DNA of 64,000 nt from Pseudothioclava sp033100795 (GCF_033100795.1 NZ_JAWLVI010000003.1:186001-250000), one strand, 5' to 3'. Positions 24,271-34,800 are shown, counted from the stretch's first letter. The notes: generated by a model from the letters alone, not told the origin. Numbers and translations are program-made.

Positions 24271-25634
24271 GCGACCCAGTCGCGGTGCCAGAACCGCCAC
24301 ATCAGCAAACCCGCCGCGCAGGCCAGCCCCGCCACCAACCCAAGCCAAAGCCCCTGCGCGCCGAACCCCGCGACAAAGGCCAAAGCATAGCTCGCGGGCA
24401 CGCCGACCAGCCAATAGCTTGCGCCCGCAACCCACATCGGCACGCGCGTATCATGCACGCCTCGCAACAGCCCCATCGTAATCACCTGTAGCGCATCGAC
24501 GAACTGGAACAGCGCCGCCACCGCCAGAAGGCTGATCCCAAGCGCCAGAATAGCGGGGGCTTGCGGGTTGTCGTGATCCAGAAACAGGCCGACCAAGGGG
24601 CGCGGCAGCGTCAGGAACGCGGAAACCGTCACCACCGCAAAGCCGATCGAGAGCGCAATCGCCGCCACCGCGCCTTTGCGCAGCCCCTCTCCGTCGCGCG
24701 CGCCCAGCGCCCGCCCTGCCCGCACGGTCGCGGCATGGGAAAAGCCCAGATGCACCATGAAGGTCAGCGAGGCGAGCTCCAGCGCGATCCCGTGGGCGGC
24801 AAGCTCGACCACGCCGATCCAGCCCATCATCAGGGCCGAGGCCTGAAACATCCCTGCCTCGAACACCGTCGCCAGACCAATCGGCAACCCCATCCGCGCC
24901 ACCGCCATAAAGGCTGGCCAGTCGGGGCGCCAGAACCGGGTGAACAGCTCGACATGCTCCATCCCGCGTGCGCGCGCGGCATAGATCGCGGTCATCACGG
25001 CGCTGGCCACCGACACCCCCACCGAGGAAATCGCAGCCCCGCGCAGGCCAAGCTCGGGCGCGCCCCAGTTGCCGAAGATCAGAACCCAGTTCATCAGCGC
25101 ATTCAGCGCCACCCCGAACAGCGTGATCCACAAAACAACGCGGGTGCGCTCTTGCGCGGCGAGGTAGCTTTTCAGCGTCGCCACGATCAGCGCGGCAGGC
25201 AGTCCGATCCAGTTGATCCGCAAATACTCTTGCGCAAGTGCGGCCAGTTCCGCCTCTTGGCCAAGCACGCGCAGGATCGGGTCCGCGAACCAGAAGACCG
25301 GGAATGCCGCCAGCCCGAACAGCACCGACAGCCAGATCCCCATCCGCGTATCGCGCCGCATCTGCGTATCATCGCCCGCGCCAAGGGCCGCCGCGACGCG
25401 CCCCATAACCGCCATCGCAAAGCCGTTGCCCAGAAGGAACATGAAGAAAAAGACGCCCGTCGCAAGAACTCCGGCGGCAAGCTCCGTCACACCATACCAG
25501 CCCAGCATGACCGTATCGGTCACATGCACCAGCATCTGCGCGACGTTCGAGCCGATCAGAGGAAGGCCAAGCGCCAGCACCGCTTTGAAATGGTGGCCTC
25601 GCGCGTCGGGCGTATGGGGAAGCTCTGCATTCAT
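24267..25634 (-). CDS. MATE family multidrug/sodium antiporter
   Basis: A 455-residue inner-membrane exporter of the NorM type, about 12 hydrophobic segments in two homologous halves. Landmarks are LPLIGSNVAQMLVHVTDTVMLGWYGVTELAAG in TM1-2 and the equivalent region VARMGLPIGLATVFEAGMFQASALMMGWIGVVELAAHGIAL in the second half. It probably expels cationic compounds in exchange for Na+ or H+. The start follows CTCGGGG; its TAA stop interlocks with the upstream-encoded hypothetical gene on the other strand. Confidence 0.93.
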   Translation of the reverse strand: MNAELPHTPDARGHHFKAVLALGLPLIGSNVAQMLVHVTDTVMLGWYGVTELAAGVLATGVFFFMFLLGNGFAMAVMGRVAAALGAGDDTQMRRDTRMGIWLSVLFGLAAFPVFWFADPILRVLGQEAELAALAQEYLRINWIGLPAALIVATLKSYLAAQERTRVVLWITLFGVALNALMNWVLIFGNWGAPELGLRGAAISSVGVSVASAVMTAIYAARARGMEHVELFTRFWRPDWPAFMAVARMGLPIGLATVFEAGMFQASALMMGWIGVVELAAHGIALELASLTFMVHLGFSHAATVRAGRALGARDGEGLRKGAVAAIALSIGFAVVTVSAFLTLPRPLVGLFLDHDNPQAPAILALGISLLAVAALFQFVDALQVITMGLLRGVHDTRVPMWVAGASYWLVGVPASYALAFVAGFGAQGLWLGLVAGLACAAGLLMWRFWHRDWVA

Positions 25635-25674
25635 CCCCGAGGAGTATCGCCGCGCCCAGCCCGCGTCCAGATGT

Positions 25675-25699
25675 GAAAAGCGCCCGACTTGCGGGCGCC
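25675..25699 (-). terminator. Intrinsic terminator after the cytochrome b561 gene
   Basis: GCGCCCG / CGGGCGC arms (25680-25686 and 25692-25698) with a 5-nt loop, leading to CTTTTC on the minus strand, just after the stop at 25707. Confidence 0.7.
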
Positions 25700-25706
25700 T
25701 TGGGTC

Positions 25707-26330
25707 TTAGTCGGTCTCGGCGGGGATCTGCTTTTTGCCGGTAATCATCGGCGTCACCAGATCCTCGCCTTTCCAGCGGCGGTAAAACCCGATGGCGGCG
25801 ATATGAACGATCACCATAATCATCGCCAGATTGCCCAGAAGCTCGTGCAGGCTAAGTGCCGTGCGCGAGGTTTCAATCGCGACGTAATCCGCCAGCGGCC
25901 CCGTGTTCACATAATCCTCGGGGTCGCCAATCAGGCCGGTTGTCACCTGCACCACAAGCACCGCAAGGATACCAACCACGAACAAAGCCCCGACCGCATT
26001 ATGCCCCAGCGTGTTCGAAGGGCGTCGCGCAGGCAGGTGCCGCGCATAGGCCATAACCGCCTTCGGGCCGCGCACGAAACTGGTGAACCGCGCAGGCGCG
26101 GGACCGATAATGCCCCAGATCAGCCGCAAGAGAACCAGCCCGCCGACCGCATAGCCTGCATAGAAATGCAGTGTCATCTGATCAGGTCCGAATTTCCCCA
26201 GAAACCAGACCGCAAAAAAGGCCAGAACCAGCGCCCAGTGAAACAGGCGCACCACAGGATCCCACAGCGCAACCGAGCGGGCTGCAACAGGCGCCTTGGC
26301 GCCCGTTGCGGTATTTTGCTCTCCGGCCAT
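25707..26330 (-). CDS. Cytochrome b561-type membrane protein
   Basis: A 207-residue di-haem b-type membrane protein with four hydrophobic segments. Putative haem-ligand histidines sit in VVRLFHWALVLAFF, LHFYAGYAVGGLVLLRLIWGIIGPAPAR, LSLHELLGNLAMIMVIVHIAAIGFYRR. It starts 3 nt after the cytochrome c gene stop, so the two form an operon in which the b-type protein probably passes quinol electrons to the periplasmic cytochrome c. A second b561-type paralogue is at 35.5 kb. Confidence 0.9.
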   Translation of the reverse strand: MAGEQNTATGAKAPVAARSVALWDPVVRLFHWALVLAFFAVWFLGKFGPDQMTLHFYAGYAVGGLVLLRLIWGIIGPAPARFTSFVRGPKAVMAYARHLPARRPSNTLGHNAVGALFVVGILAVLVVQVTTGLIGDPEDYVNTGPLADYVAIETSRTALSLHELLGNLAMIMVIVHIAAIGFYRRWKGEDLVTPMITGKKQIPAETD

Positions 26331-26333
26331 GCC

Positions 26334-26798
26334 TTAGTAATCCGTCGCGCGGAAATCGTCGTGGCAGGCTTTGCAGGTGCCGCCCAGCTTGCCGACTGCG
26401 GGTCGCAGCGCGTCAAGCCCGTTGCCCGCCACCGCGTTCAGCTCGGCCACGGCCGCGCGGAAGGCTGCCCCCTTCTCACCGACCTTCGGGAAATTCTCCC
26501 AGATCGCCGGAAGCGCACGGGTCTTGCCCGGCAGATCGGCGTTCGAGGTGCCCGGGGCGAACAAGCCGCCCGGATTATACTGGGTCAGGGTCTGGATATT
26601 CGCGGCATGGCCCTGCGCGGCCTCGGCGGAATATTCGGCCTCGCCCTTGGCCATCGCAGCCAGCCCGTCCATTTCAAGACCTAGCAGGCGGTAATAGCCC
26701 AGACGGGCATTGACCACATCCTCAGGCCCACCAGCAAAGGACAAACTGGCCGGAACGATCAACGCGGCGGCGATACCGGCGGTGAGAAGTTTACGCAT
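26334..26798 (-). CDS. Class II c-type cytochrome (cytochrome c'/c-556 type)
   Basis: A 154-residue periplasmic four-helix-bundle cytochrome. Residues 1-22 form a signal peptide (MRKLLTAGIAAALIVPASLSFAG). The single haem site CKACH is close to the C-terminus (GGTCKACHDDFRATDY), as in cytochromes c' and c-556. ENFPKVGEKGAAFRAAV is the typical preceding helix. It could carry electrons from the downstream b561 protein. The start is supported by AAGGAG. Confidence 0.92.
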   Translation of the reverse strand: MRKLLTAGIAAALIVPASLSFAGGPEDVVNARLGYYRLLGLEMDGLAAMAKGEAEYSAEAAQGHAANIQTLTQYNPGGLFAPGTSNADLPGKTRALPAIWENFPKVGEKGAAFRAAVAELNAVAGNGLDALRPAVGKLGGTCKACHDDFRATDY

Positions 26799-26997
26799 AA
26801 AAGGCTCCTTCGTAAAAAACGCGCGTGATCCATGCTACGCGCCACCCAACCGGCTCCGTCGCGTCCTGCTGCGGGTTTTCCGGCTTCCGTTGCGTCATAA
26901 AGCACGCGGGACGACCATCGCTCAATCGCAGGAAACTCAACAGAAGCTGTGCGATTTTAGCGGCAAATATCCGGTCAAAGTTTCGTTATCCGCCAAC

Positions 26998-27032
26998 GAA
27001 AAAGGCGCGGAGCTTAACCACCGCGCCTTTTC
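26998..27032 (-). terminator. Intrinsic terminator of the polyphosphate kinase gene
   Basis: A perfect 10-bp stem AAAGGCGCGG / CCGCGCCTTT (27001-27010 and 27021-27030) with a 10-nt loop and T-rich exit on the minus strand. Confidence 0.85.
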
Positions 27033-27034
27033 AC

Positions 27035-28057
27035 TCAGGATTTCGATTTTCTTCGCCGCGCCTCGGGGTGGAGCGAGTTGCCCAGAATGTGATCCGACGA
27101 ATGCACCACATGGCTTGCGTGGCCAACGATCAGCGGATCGGGCGGCGTGGCGATCGAGGGGTCTTTATCGGGATAATCCAGCGTCGAAAGGAAATGCCGC
27201 ATACAGTTCAATCGCGCGCGTTTCTTGTCGTTCGACTTAACGATCGTCCACGGCGCATCGGCGGTGTCTGTATAGAAGAACATCGCCTCTTTCGCCTCGG
27301 TGTAATCGTCCCATTTGTCCAGCGAGGCCAGGTCAATCGGCGACAGCTTCCACCGCTTCAGCGGATCAGTCTCGCGCGATTTGAAGCGGCTGCGCTGTTC
27401 GGCCTGCGTCACCGAGAACCAGTATTTGTAGAACCGTATCCCGGAACGGACGAGCATCCGCTCCAGTTCGGGCGTCTGGCGCATGAATTCAAGGTATTCG
27501 TTCGGCTTACAAAAGCCCATGACCCGTTCAACACCCGCGCGGTTATACCACGAACGGTCATAGAACACCATTTCACCAGCCGTGGGCAAATGTTCGATAT
27601 AACGCTGGAAATACCACTGCCCGCCCTCTTTCTGTGACGGCTTGTTCAGCGCGACGACGCGGGCAAAACGCGGGTTAAGATGTTCGGTAAAACGCTTGAT
27701 CGTGCCGCCCTTGCCTGCGGCATCGCGGCCTTCGAACAGAATCACGAATTTCTCGCCCGTCTCTTGCGCCCATTTCTGGACCTTGAGCAGTTCAGCCTGC
27801 AATTCGGCTTTTTCCTGCTCGTATTGCTGGCGTTTCAGCTTGCTTCGATAGGGGTATTTCCCACTTTCAAAGGCCAAGCGGACCTTGCTCGGGTCCACGC
27901 GCGGAAAACTTTGCGCCCCCTGCGGCTCACCAGCAGGCACAGCTGCCGCCGATGTGGGGGCTTCAACTACCTTAACGGTCGTGTTTGCGGCTTTCACCGC
28001 ATCCTGCTGCACCTCTGGCTTTGCCCGCACCGCACCATTCACGGCCTTATCAACCAT
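27035..28057 (-). CDS. ppk2: Polyphosphate kinase 2 (PPK2 family)
   Basis: A 340-residue PPK2-type kinase that uses polyphosphate to phosphorylate nucleotides (or the reverse). The Walker A motif is FEGRDAAGKGGTIKRF (about residue 106), Walker B is FYDRSWYNRAGVERVMGF, and the lid region includes RFKSRETDPLKRWKLSPID and WTIVKSNDKKRARLN. The first 60 residues are low-complexity and probably disordered. The class (I, II or III) cannot be fixed by eye. The ATG follows AGGAGG. Confidence 0.93.
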   Translation of the reverse strand: MVDKAVNGAVRAKPEVQQDAVKAANTTVKVVEAPTSAAAVPAGEPQGAQSFPRVDPSKVRLAFESGKYPYRSKLKRQQYEQEKAELQAELLKVQKWAQETGEKFVILFEGRDAAGKGGTIKRFTEHLNPRFARVVALNKPSQKEGGQWYFQRYIEHLPTAGEMVFYDRSWYNRAGVERVMGFCKPNEYLEFMRQTPELERMLVRSGIRFYKYWFSVTQAEQRSRFKSRETDPLKRWKLSPIDLASLDKWDDYTEAKEAMFFYTDTADAPWTIVKSNDKKRARLNCMRHFLSTLDYPDKDPSIATPPDPLIVGHASHVVHSSDHILGNSLHPEARRRKSKS

Positions 28058-28194
28058 TCACTTCCCTCCTGCACTTAAATTCACGCGGCACATTTAAACC
28101 AAACGGACAAATTTTTCCTTGATACGCATCAACCCCACCCCTTTTCTTTTTGCGCCCGACGGATCACCTTGGCGGCAGAAAACAGGAGATTTGC

Positions 28195-28860
28195 ATGATT
28201 ACGCTTTACGGGGTGCTCAGATCGCGCGCGACGCGCACTATCTGGCTGCTGAACGAACTGGGGCAGGACTATACGCTCAAGCCCGTCATTCAGGCCTATC
28301 GGCTTGAGGCGAAGGGGATCGACCCGCTGGCCCCTGACGCGCCGTTCAACACCCGCACCCCCGAGTTCCTGCGCCTCTCGCCCGCGGGTGCAATTCCGGT
28401 GATCGAGGATAACGGGCTGGTGCTGGCAGAATCGCTGGCAATCAACCTTTACCTCGCCAAGAAATCCGGCAGCGCGCTTGGGCCGCAGAACGCGCAGGAA
28501 GACGCGCTGATGACGCAATGGGCGCTTTACGGCGCGACCGCGATCGAGGAACCCGCGCTTGAGATCATATTCGCCTATGCGGGCGGGCTTGACGAGGGCG
28601 CTCAGCGCACGATTGATGCTGCGACCGACAAACTGCTGCGCCCTCTGGCGGTGCTTGAGGCGCATCTATCCACGCACAGCCACATGGTCGGCGGGCGCTT
28701 TACCGTGGCTGACATCAACATGGCCGAACTGGTGCGTTATGCGCAGCCCCACGCGGCACTGATCGGGCGTTTTCCGCGCGTCAAAGGCTGGCTGGATCTG
28801 TGCCAGTCGCGTGCTGCCTTCAAGGACATGTGGGCCGCGCGCGAGGGTGAACCGGCATAA
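28195..28860 (+). CDS. Glutathione S-transferase family protein
   Basis: A 221-residue cytosolic GST. The thioredoxin-like N-terminal domain begins MITLYGVLRSRATRTIWLLNELG and includes the cis-proline and glutathione-contact segment AIPVIEDNGLVLAESLAINLYLA; the all-helical C-domain contains GGRFTVADINMAELVRYA. The substrate is unknown. The start follows CAGGAGA; a longer frame would add 15 residues without homology. Confidence 0.92.
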   Translation: MITLYGVLRSRATRTIWLLNELGQDYTLKPVIQAYRLEAKGIDPLAPDAPFNTRTPEFLRLSPAGAIPVIEDNGLVLAESLAINLYLAKKSGSALGPQNAQEDALMTQWALYGATAIEEPALEIIFAYAGGLDEGAQRTIDAATDKLLRPLAVLEAHLSTHSHMVGGRFTVADINMAELVRYAQPHAALIGRFPRVKGWLDLCQSRAAFKDMWAAREGEPA

Positions 28861-28981
28861 GCCACGCACTCACAGCCAGAATTCAACGCACACGAAAACC
28901 CATCGGGGGGTATGCTCCTTGCCCCCTGACCCCAAGGTGCTGTATCTCTAGCGTCCAAAGCTACCAAAGAAAGCGAGCAGC

Positions 28982-30940
28982 ATGGCCGACGATCTTCTCT
29001 CCGGGCAGCCCGAATCCACCTATGACGCCTCTTCTATCGAGGTGCTCGAAGGGCTGGAGCCGGTGCGCAAGCGGCCGGGGATGTATATCGGCGGCACGGA
29101 TGAGCGCGCGCTGCACCACATGGTGGCCGAGATCCTCGATAACTCGATGGACGAGGCGGTCGCAGGCCATGCCAACCGGATCGAGGTCGAGCTTCTGGCC
29201 GATGGTTCGATCACGGTGCGCGACAACGGGCGCGGGATGCCGGTTGATCCGCACCCGAAGTTTCCGGGCAAATCCGCGCTTGAGGTGATTTTGTGCATCC
29301 TCCACGCAGGCGGCAAATTTTCGAACAAGGCCTATTCGACCTCGGGCGGTCTGAACGGGGTTGGCTCGTCGGTGGTGAACGCGCTGTCTGATGAGATGAT
29401 CGTGCAGGTCGCGCGCAACAAAGAACTTTACGAACAGCGTTTCTCGCGCGGCGTGCCGCAAGGCCCGATCCAGAAGCTTGGCGCCGCCCCCAACCGGCGC
29501 GGCACGACCGTCACCTTCCACCCCGACCCCGAGATTTTCGGCTCGCTCCAGCTTAAACCGTCGCGTCTGTTCAAGATGGCGCGCTCGAAATCCTACCTGT
29601 TCTCGGGCGTGGAAATCCGCTGGAAATCCGAAATCGACGATGGCGAAACGCCGACCGAAGCCACCTTCCACTTCCCGAACGGTCTTGCTGACTTCCTGAA
29701 CGAAACACTGACCGGCTCGATGACCTATGCCGACCGGCCCTTCGCAGGCAAGGTGTCGTTCGAAGAGAAATTCGGCGTCCCCGGCTCGGTCGAATGGGCG
29801 ATCAACTGGACGCCCTCGCGCGACGGCTTCATCCATTCTTACACCAACACCGTTCCCACCCCCGAGGGCGGCACCCACGAGGCGGGCTTCTGGTCGGCGC
29901 TGATCAAGGGGATCAAGGCTTACGGCGAACTGGTCAACAACAAGAAGGCCGCGCAGATCACCCGCGACGACCTGACGACGGGGGGCTGCGCGCTCTTGTC
30001 GGTGTTCATCCGCGAGCCGTCCTTCGTCGGCCAGACCAAGGACCGTCTGTCCACCGAAGAGGCCGCCCGCTGGGTTGAATCCTCGGTGCGCGACCACTTC
30101 GACAACTGGCTGGCGTCGGATACGAAATCGGCCGGTGCGATCCTCGATTTCCTTGTGCTGCGCGCCGAAGAGCGCTTGCGCCGTCGTCAGGAAAAGGAAA
30201 CCGCGCGTAAAACGGCGACGAAAAAGCTGCGCCTGCCCGGCAAGCTGGTGGATTGTTCGGCCACCAACCGCGAGGGGACCGAGCTGTTCATCGTCGAGGG
30301 TGACTCGGCTGGTGGCTCGGCCAAGATGGCGCGCGACCGTCAAAAGCAGGCATTGCTGCCTCTGCGCGGGAAAATCCTGAACGTTCTGGGCGCGGCCTCA
30401 AGCAAGCTCGGCTCGAACCAGGAAATCTCGGATCTGGCTCAAGCGCTTGGTGTGGGGCTTGGCACGCGCTTCAACGTCGAGGATCTGCGCTACGACAAGA
30501 TCATCATCATGACGGACGCTGACGTCGACGGGGCGCATATCGCCTCTTTGCTGATGACGTTCTTCTTTACCCAGATGCGCCCGCTGATCGACAAGGGGCA
30601 TCTTTATCTTGCCTGCCCGCCGCTCTATCGCCTGACCCAAGGCGCCAAGCGCATCTATGTGGCAGACGACGCCGAGAAAGAGGAATGGCTGGCCAAAGGG
30701 CTTGGCGGGCGCGGCAAGATCGACGTGCAGCGCTTCAAGGGTCTGGGCGAGATGGACGCGAAAGACCTGAAAGACACCACGATGAACCCCGCCACGCGCA
30801 AGCTGATCCGGGTCACGATCGACGACGAATTCCCCAACGAAACCGGCGATCTGGTCGAGCGTCTGATGGGCAAAAAGCCCGAGCTGCGCTTCCAGTATAT
30901 TCAGGACAACGCACGTTTCGTCGAAGAGCTGGACGTATAA
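28982..30940 (+). CDS. parE: DNA topoisomerase IV subunit B
   Basis: A 652-residue type IIA topoisomerase ATPase subunit which, with ParC, decatenates sister chromosomes. The GHKL ATPase domain shows EPVRKRPGMYIGGTDERALHHM, DNSMDEAV, DNGRGMPVDPH and STSGGLNGVGSSVVNALS. The TOPRIM domain has FIVEGDSAGGSAKMARDR, and the metal acidic triplet is in IIMTDADVDGAHIASLL. Length (GyrB is near 800 residues) and the alphaproteobacterial N-terminus favour ParE over GyrB. No parC is adjacent. Confidence 0.94.
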   Translation: MADDLLSGQPESTYDASSIEVLEGLEPVRKRPGMYIGGTDERALHHMVAEILDNSMDEAVAGHANRIEVELLADGSITVRDNGRGMPVDPHPKFPGKSALEVILCILHAGGKFSNKAYSTSGGLNGVGSSVVNALSDEMIVQVARNKELYEQRFSRGVPQGPIQKLGAAPNRRGTTVTFHPDPEIFGSLQLKPSRLFKMARSKSYLFSGVEIRWKSEIDDGETPTEATFHFPNGLADFLNETLTGSMTYADRPFAGKVSFEEKFGVPGSVEWAINWTPSRDGFIHSYTNTVPTPEGGTHEAGFWSALIKGIKAYGELVNNKKAAQITRDDLTTGGCALLSVFIREPSFVGQTKDRLSTEEAARWVESSVRDHFDNWLASDTKSAGAILDFLVLRAEERLRRRQEKETARKTATKKLRLPGKLVDCSATNREGTELFIVEGDSAGGSAKMARDRQKQALLPLRGKILNVLGAASSKLGSNQEISDLAQALGVGLGTRFNVEDLRYDKIIIMTDADVDGAHIASLLMTFFFTQMRPLIDKGHLYLACPPLYRLTQGAKRIYVADDAEKEEWLAKGLGGRGKIDVQRFKGLGEMDAKDLKDTTMNPATRKLIRVTIDDEFPNETGDLVERLMGKKPELRFQYIQDNARFVEELDV

Positions 30941-31010
30941 TGGTTTTGTAGGTTTGCGCATAACGTTGCGCGGCTTCCATTGAAAACATTAGATGATTTC
31001 GGTCAAAATA

Positions 31011-31211
31011 TGAAGTGACCCCATGAAATCGGACAGTGAGCCAAGGTGCATCCCGAACCTGCGAAGGGATACGAGACTGGCGAAGCGCCGGAATTTTATG
31101 GGTCAGTATAAGGCCAAGGTGGCGTTGGAAGCGCTGCGCGGTGACAAGACGATCCAGGATCTCGCATCGAAGCATCAGCTTCAAGGTTGGGCAGACTCTA
31201 CATCAGACTGA
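31011..31211 (+). mobile_element. IS3-family insertion sequence remnant (left end and OrfA fragment)
   Basis: Only a fragment survives. TGAAGTGACCCC at 31011 followed by a GGACAG segment resembles the left terminal repeat of IS3-family elements. An in-frame stretch from about 31074 to 31187 reads AKRRNFMGQYKAKVALEALR, then GDKTIQDLASKHQLQ, the start of IS3-type transposase OrfA with its helix-turn-helix. Homology stops there; the frame ends at 31211 and no OrfB or right end follows. It sits between parE and the putR-like gene and is a decayed insertion. Confidence 0.75.
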
Positions 31212-31231
31212 GGGGTTTCGCGGTGGGCAGG

Positions 31232-31690
31232 TCACAGCGGGATCGCCCCCTCTTCGACAACGGCTTCCATCGCGACAAAGCTTGAGGTCGCGCTGACATG
31301 CGGAAGCGCCGAAATCTGCTCGGCCATGACACGCCGGAAATCCGCCATATCGCGCGAGCGCACCTTGAGCAGGTAATCGAACCCGCCCGCGATCATATAG
31401 CATTCTTCGACTTCCTCGATCTCGCGCACGGCTGCGTTGAACTGCAGCAAAGCCTGCTGGCGCGTGTCGCCAAGGCGGATTTGCATAAAGGTCACATGCG
31501 ACAGGCCAAGCTGGATCGGGGAAAGGATCGCGCGGTAACCAGTAATCAGCCCCGCCTCCTCCATCTGCTTTATCCGCAGCGCCACGGGGGTTTTTGACAG
31601 ACCGACCTTGCGGCCAAGCTCGGTGATCGAGATGCGCGCGTTGATCAGCAATTCGCGGAGAATCTTGCGGTCGGTTTTGTCCAGATCCAT
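31232..31690 (-). CDS. putR: Lrp/AsnC-family regulator of proline catabolism
   Basis: A 152-residue Lrp-type regulator. The HTH is LDKTDRKILRELLINARISITELGRKVGLSKTPVALRIKQME; the RAM domain follows with VEECYMIAGGFDYLLKVRSRDM. It is divergent from putA across 124 bp, the arrangement of the proline-activated regulator PutR in Rhodobacter, Agrobacterium and relatives (family knowledge). It is expected to activate putA when proline is present. The downstream neighbour is the IS3 remnant, not another gene of the same operon. Confidence 0.9.
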   Translation of the reverse strand: MDLDKTDRKILRELLINARISITELGRKVGLSKTPVALRIKQMEEAGLITGYRAILSPIQLGLSHVTFMQIRLGDTRQQALLQFNAAVREIEEVEECYMIAGGFDYLLKVRSRDMADFRRVMAEQISALPHVSATSSFVAMEAVVEEGAIPL

Positions 31691-31814
31691 GTCTCGCCTA
31701 TTCGATCCGATATTAATGTTCGTTTCGCCTATCGTTTACATCATCAATGGACGCACTGGCTAATCATTTTCCGGCAAAATGGCTTCAAGACCACCTTTTG
31801 CTTTCGGAGCACCC

Positions 31815-34800
31815 ATGTCGGACTTCTCGCAATTCACCCTGGACGCAAAATTCGCGAACGAGCAGACCAGCCTTGACCAACTGGTCGCGCAAGCTGCCCT
31901 GTCCGAGGCGAGCCGACAGAGAATCTCGGCCCGCGCGGCCGATCTGGTAAGCCGTATCCGCACCGAGGCCCGCCCGAGCCTGATGGAGCATTTCCTGTCC
32001 GAATACGGCCTGTCGACGCGCGAAGGTGTGGCGCTGATGTGTCTGGCAGAGGCGCTGTTGCGTGTGCCGGATGCCGACACGATCGACGCTCTGATCGAGG
32101 ACAAAATCGCGCCGTCGGATTGGGGCAAGCACATCGGCACCGCCGCCTCGCCGCTGGTCAATGCCTCGACCTGGGCCTTGATGCTGACCGGCAAGGTTCT
32201 GACCGAGGAAAAGCCGGGCCTTGCAGGCACGCTGCGCGGCGCGATCAAGCGCCTTGGCGAGCCGGTGATCCGCAAGGCGGGCGGGCGCGCGATGAAAGAG
32301 ATGGGCCGCCAGTTCGTTCTGGGGGAGACCATCACCAAGGCGCTCGATCGCGCCCGCGGGCTTGAGGAAAAGGGCTTCACCTACAGCTATGACATGCTGG
32401 GAGAGGCCGCGATGACCGCCGCCGATGCCGCGCGCTATGCCCGCGCCTATGCCAATGCGATTGCGTCGATTGCGGACGCCTGCAAAACGGACTCGGTCGA
32501 AACCAACCCCGGTATTTCGATCAAGCTCTCGGCGCTGCATCCGCGCTACGAGGTCGCGCAGGAGGCCCGCGTTCTGGCCGAATTGGTGCCGGTCGTGCGT
32601 GATCTGGCGCGGCAGGCGGCGGCCTCGAACATGGGCCTAAACATCGACGCGGAAGAGCAAGACCGCCTGGTGCTGTCGCTGAAAGTGATCGACGCGGTTC
32701 TGGCCGATCCCTCGCTTGCCGGATGGGACGGGTTCGGGGTTGTCGTGCAGGCCTATGGCAAGCGCGCAGGTGCCGCGATCGACTGGCTTTACGAGCGCGC
32801 AACGCACTACGACCGCAAGATCATGGTGCGCCTGGTGAAGGGCGCCTATTGGGATACCGAGGTGAAGCGCGCGCAGGTCGAGGGGTTCCCCGGCTTCCCG
32901 CTTTACACCTCGAAGGTGGCGACCGATGTCAGCTATATTTCGAACGCGAAAAAGCTGATCGGTTACGCGGATCGCATCTATCCGCAGTTCGCCACGCATA
33001 ACGCACACACCGTCGCCGCTATTCTGGAAATGGCCCAAGGCGTGCCGTTCGAATTCCAGCGTCTGCATGGCATGGGCGAGCGTCTGCACGACATCGTTCT
33101 ACGCGAGACAAAGGGCCGCTGCCGGATTTACGCCCCTGTCGGTGCGCACCGCGACCTCCTGGCCTATCTGGTGCGCCGCCTGCTGGAGAACGGCGCGAAC
33201 TCGTCCTTCGTGAACCAGATCGTTGACGACGAAGTCACCCCCGAGGAAATCGCGCAAGACCCCTTCACCGCGCTGGCAACCGCCAAAGCGCCTGCTGGAC
33301 TGGCGCATCCCGATGATCTGTTCGGCCAAGGCCGTGCGAACTCGAAAGGGTTTGACCTGAACGACGAAGAGTCACTGGCGCGGATCGAAGCTGCGCGCGG
33401 TCTGGCCCTGCCGGATGCGGCCCCTCTGACGGCACTTCCGGCGACCGGCACGGCGAAACCCGTTCTGGACCCCGCCACTGGCGAAACCATCGCGCAAGTG
33501 ACCGAGGCTGACGCGGCGACTGTTCAGGCCGCCATCGGCGCCGCAGTTCCGTGGACCGCTCCCGTGACCGAGCGTGCCGCCATCCTGCGCCGCGCGGCCG
33601 ACCTTTATGAAGAAAACTTCGGCGTGATTTTCGCAGCCCTCGCCCGCGAGGCTGGCAAGACGATGGGTGATGCGGTTGGCGAGCTGCGCGAGGCGGTCGA
33701 TTTCCTGCGCTTCTACGCCGCCGAGGCCGAGGCGAAATCCCCAGCGCCGCGCGGCATCATCACCGCCATTAGTCCGTGGAACTTCCCGCTGGCGATTTTC
33801 TCGGGCCAGATCGCGGCTGCGCTTGCTGCGGGCAATGCGGTGCTTGCCAAGCCCGCCGAGCAAACCCCGCTGATCGCAGCTATCGGCGTGCGCCTGATGC
33901 ACGCGGCGGGCGTTCCGGCCTCGGCTCTGCAACTCTTGCCGGGCGACGGGGCGACTGTTGGCGCGGCCCTGACCTCGGACCCGCGTATCAACGGTATCGT
34001 ATTTACCGGTTCGACCGAAACCGCGCTTCTGATCCGCAAGGCAATGGCCGCAAACCTTGCCCCCGATGCGCCGCTGATCGCGGAAACCGGCGGGCTGAAT
34101 GCGATGATCGTGGATTCGACCGCGCTTGCCGAGCAGGCCGTGCGCGACATCGTGGCCTCGTCCTTCCGCTCGGCCGGTCAGCGCTGCTCGGCCCTGCGGT
34201 GCCTCTATGTTCAAGAAGACGTCGCCCCCCATCTGATCGAGATGATCAAAGGCGCGATGGACGAGCTGGTCGTCGGCAACCCGTGGCACCTTTCGACCGA
34301 CGTCGGCCCGGTCATTGACGCCGAGGCACAAGACGGCATCACTGCCTATCTGCAAGCCAATGCGGGCAATATCCTGCACGCGCTCGACGCGCCGAAAGAC
34401 GGGCATTTCATCGCGCCAACCATGCTGAAAGTCGGCGGGATCGACGATCTGGAGCGCGAGATTTTCGGCCCTGTCCTGCATGTCGCAACCTTCGCGGCAG
34501 AGGAAATCGACACGGTTATCGAGCGTATCAACGCGCGCGGCTATGGCCTGACCTTTGGCCTGCACACCCGCATCGACAACCGCGTCGAGGATTGCGCGCA
34601 AAGCATCCACGCGGGCAATATCTATGTGAACCGCAACCAGATTGGCGCGGTTGTCGGCAGCCAGCCGTTCGGCGGCGAAGGGCTTTCGGGCACCGGACCC
34701 AAGGCGGGCGGGCCGTTGTATCTGCCGCGTTTCTCAGCCGCCAAGGCCGAAGCGACCGACGGGAATTGGAACAATCAGGCCGATACCGCGAACCTTCAGG

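Noticed and set aside
24561..25676. 371-codon plus-strand frame opposite the MATE gene
   Set aside because: Composition is dominated by Arg, His, Gln and Pro, typical of an antisense frame of a membrane protein gene.
28905..28930. GGGGG ... CCCCC hairpin between the GST gene and parE as a terminator
   Set aside because: Short stem, no T-run on either strand.
28961..30343. Long minus-strand open frame within parE
   Set aside because: Shadow of the conserved parE frame; no recognisable domain and abnormal composition.
28982..30940. Calling the 652-residue topoisomerase subunit GyrB
   Set aside because: It lacks the extra length of GyrB and its N-terminus matches alphaproteobacterial ParE.
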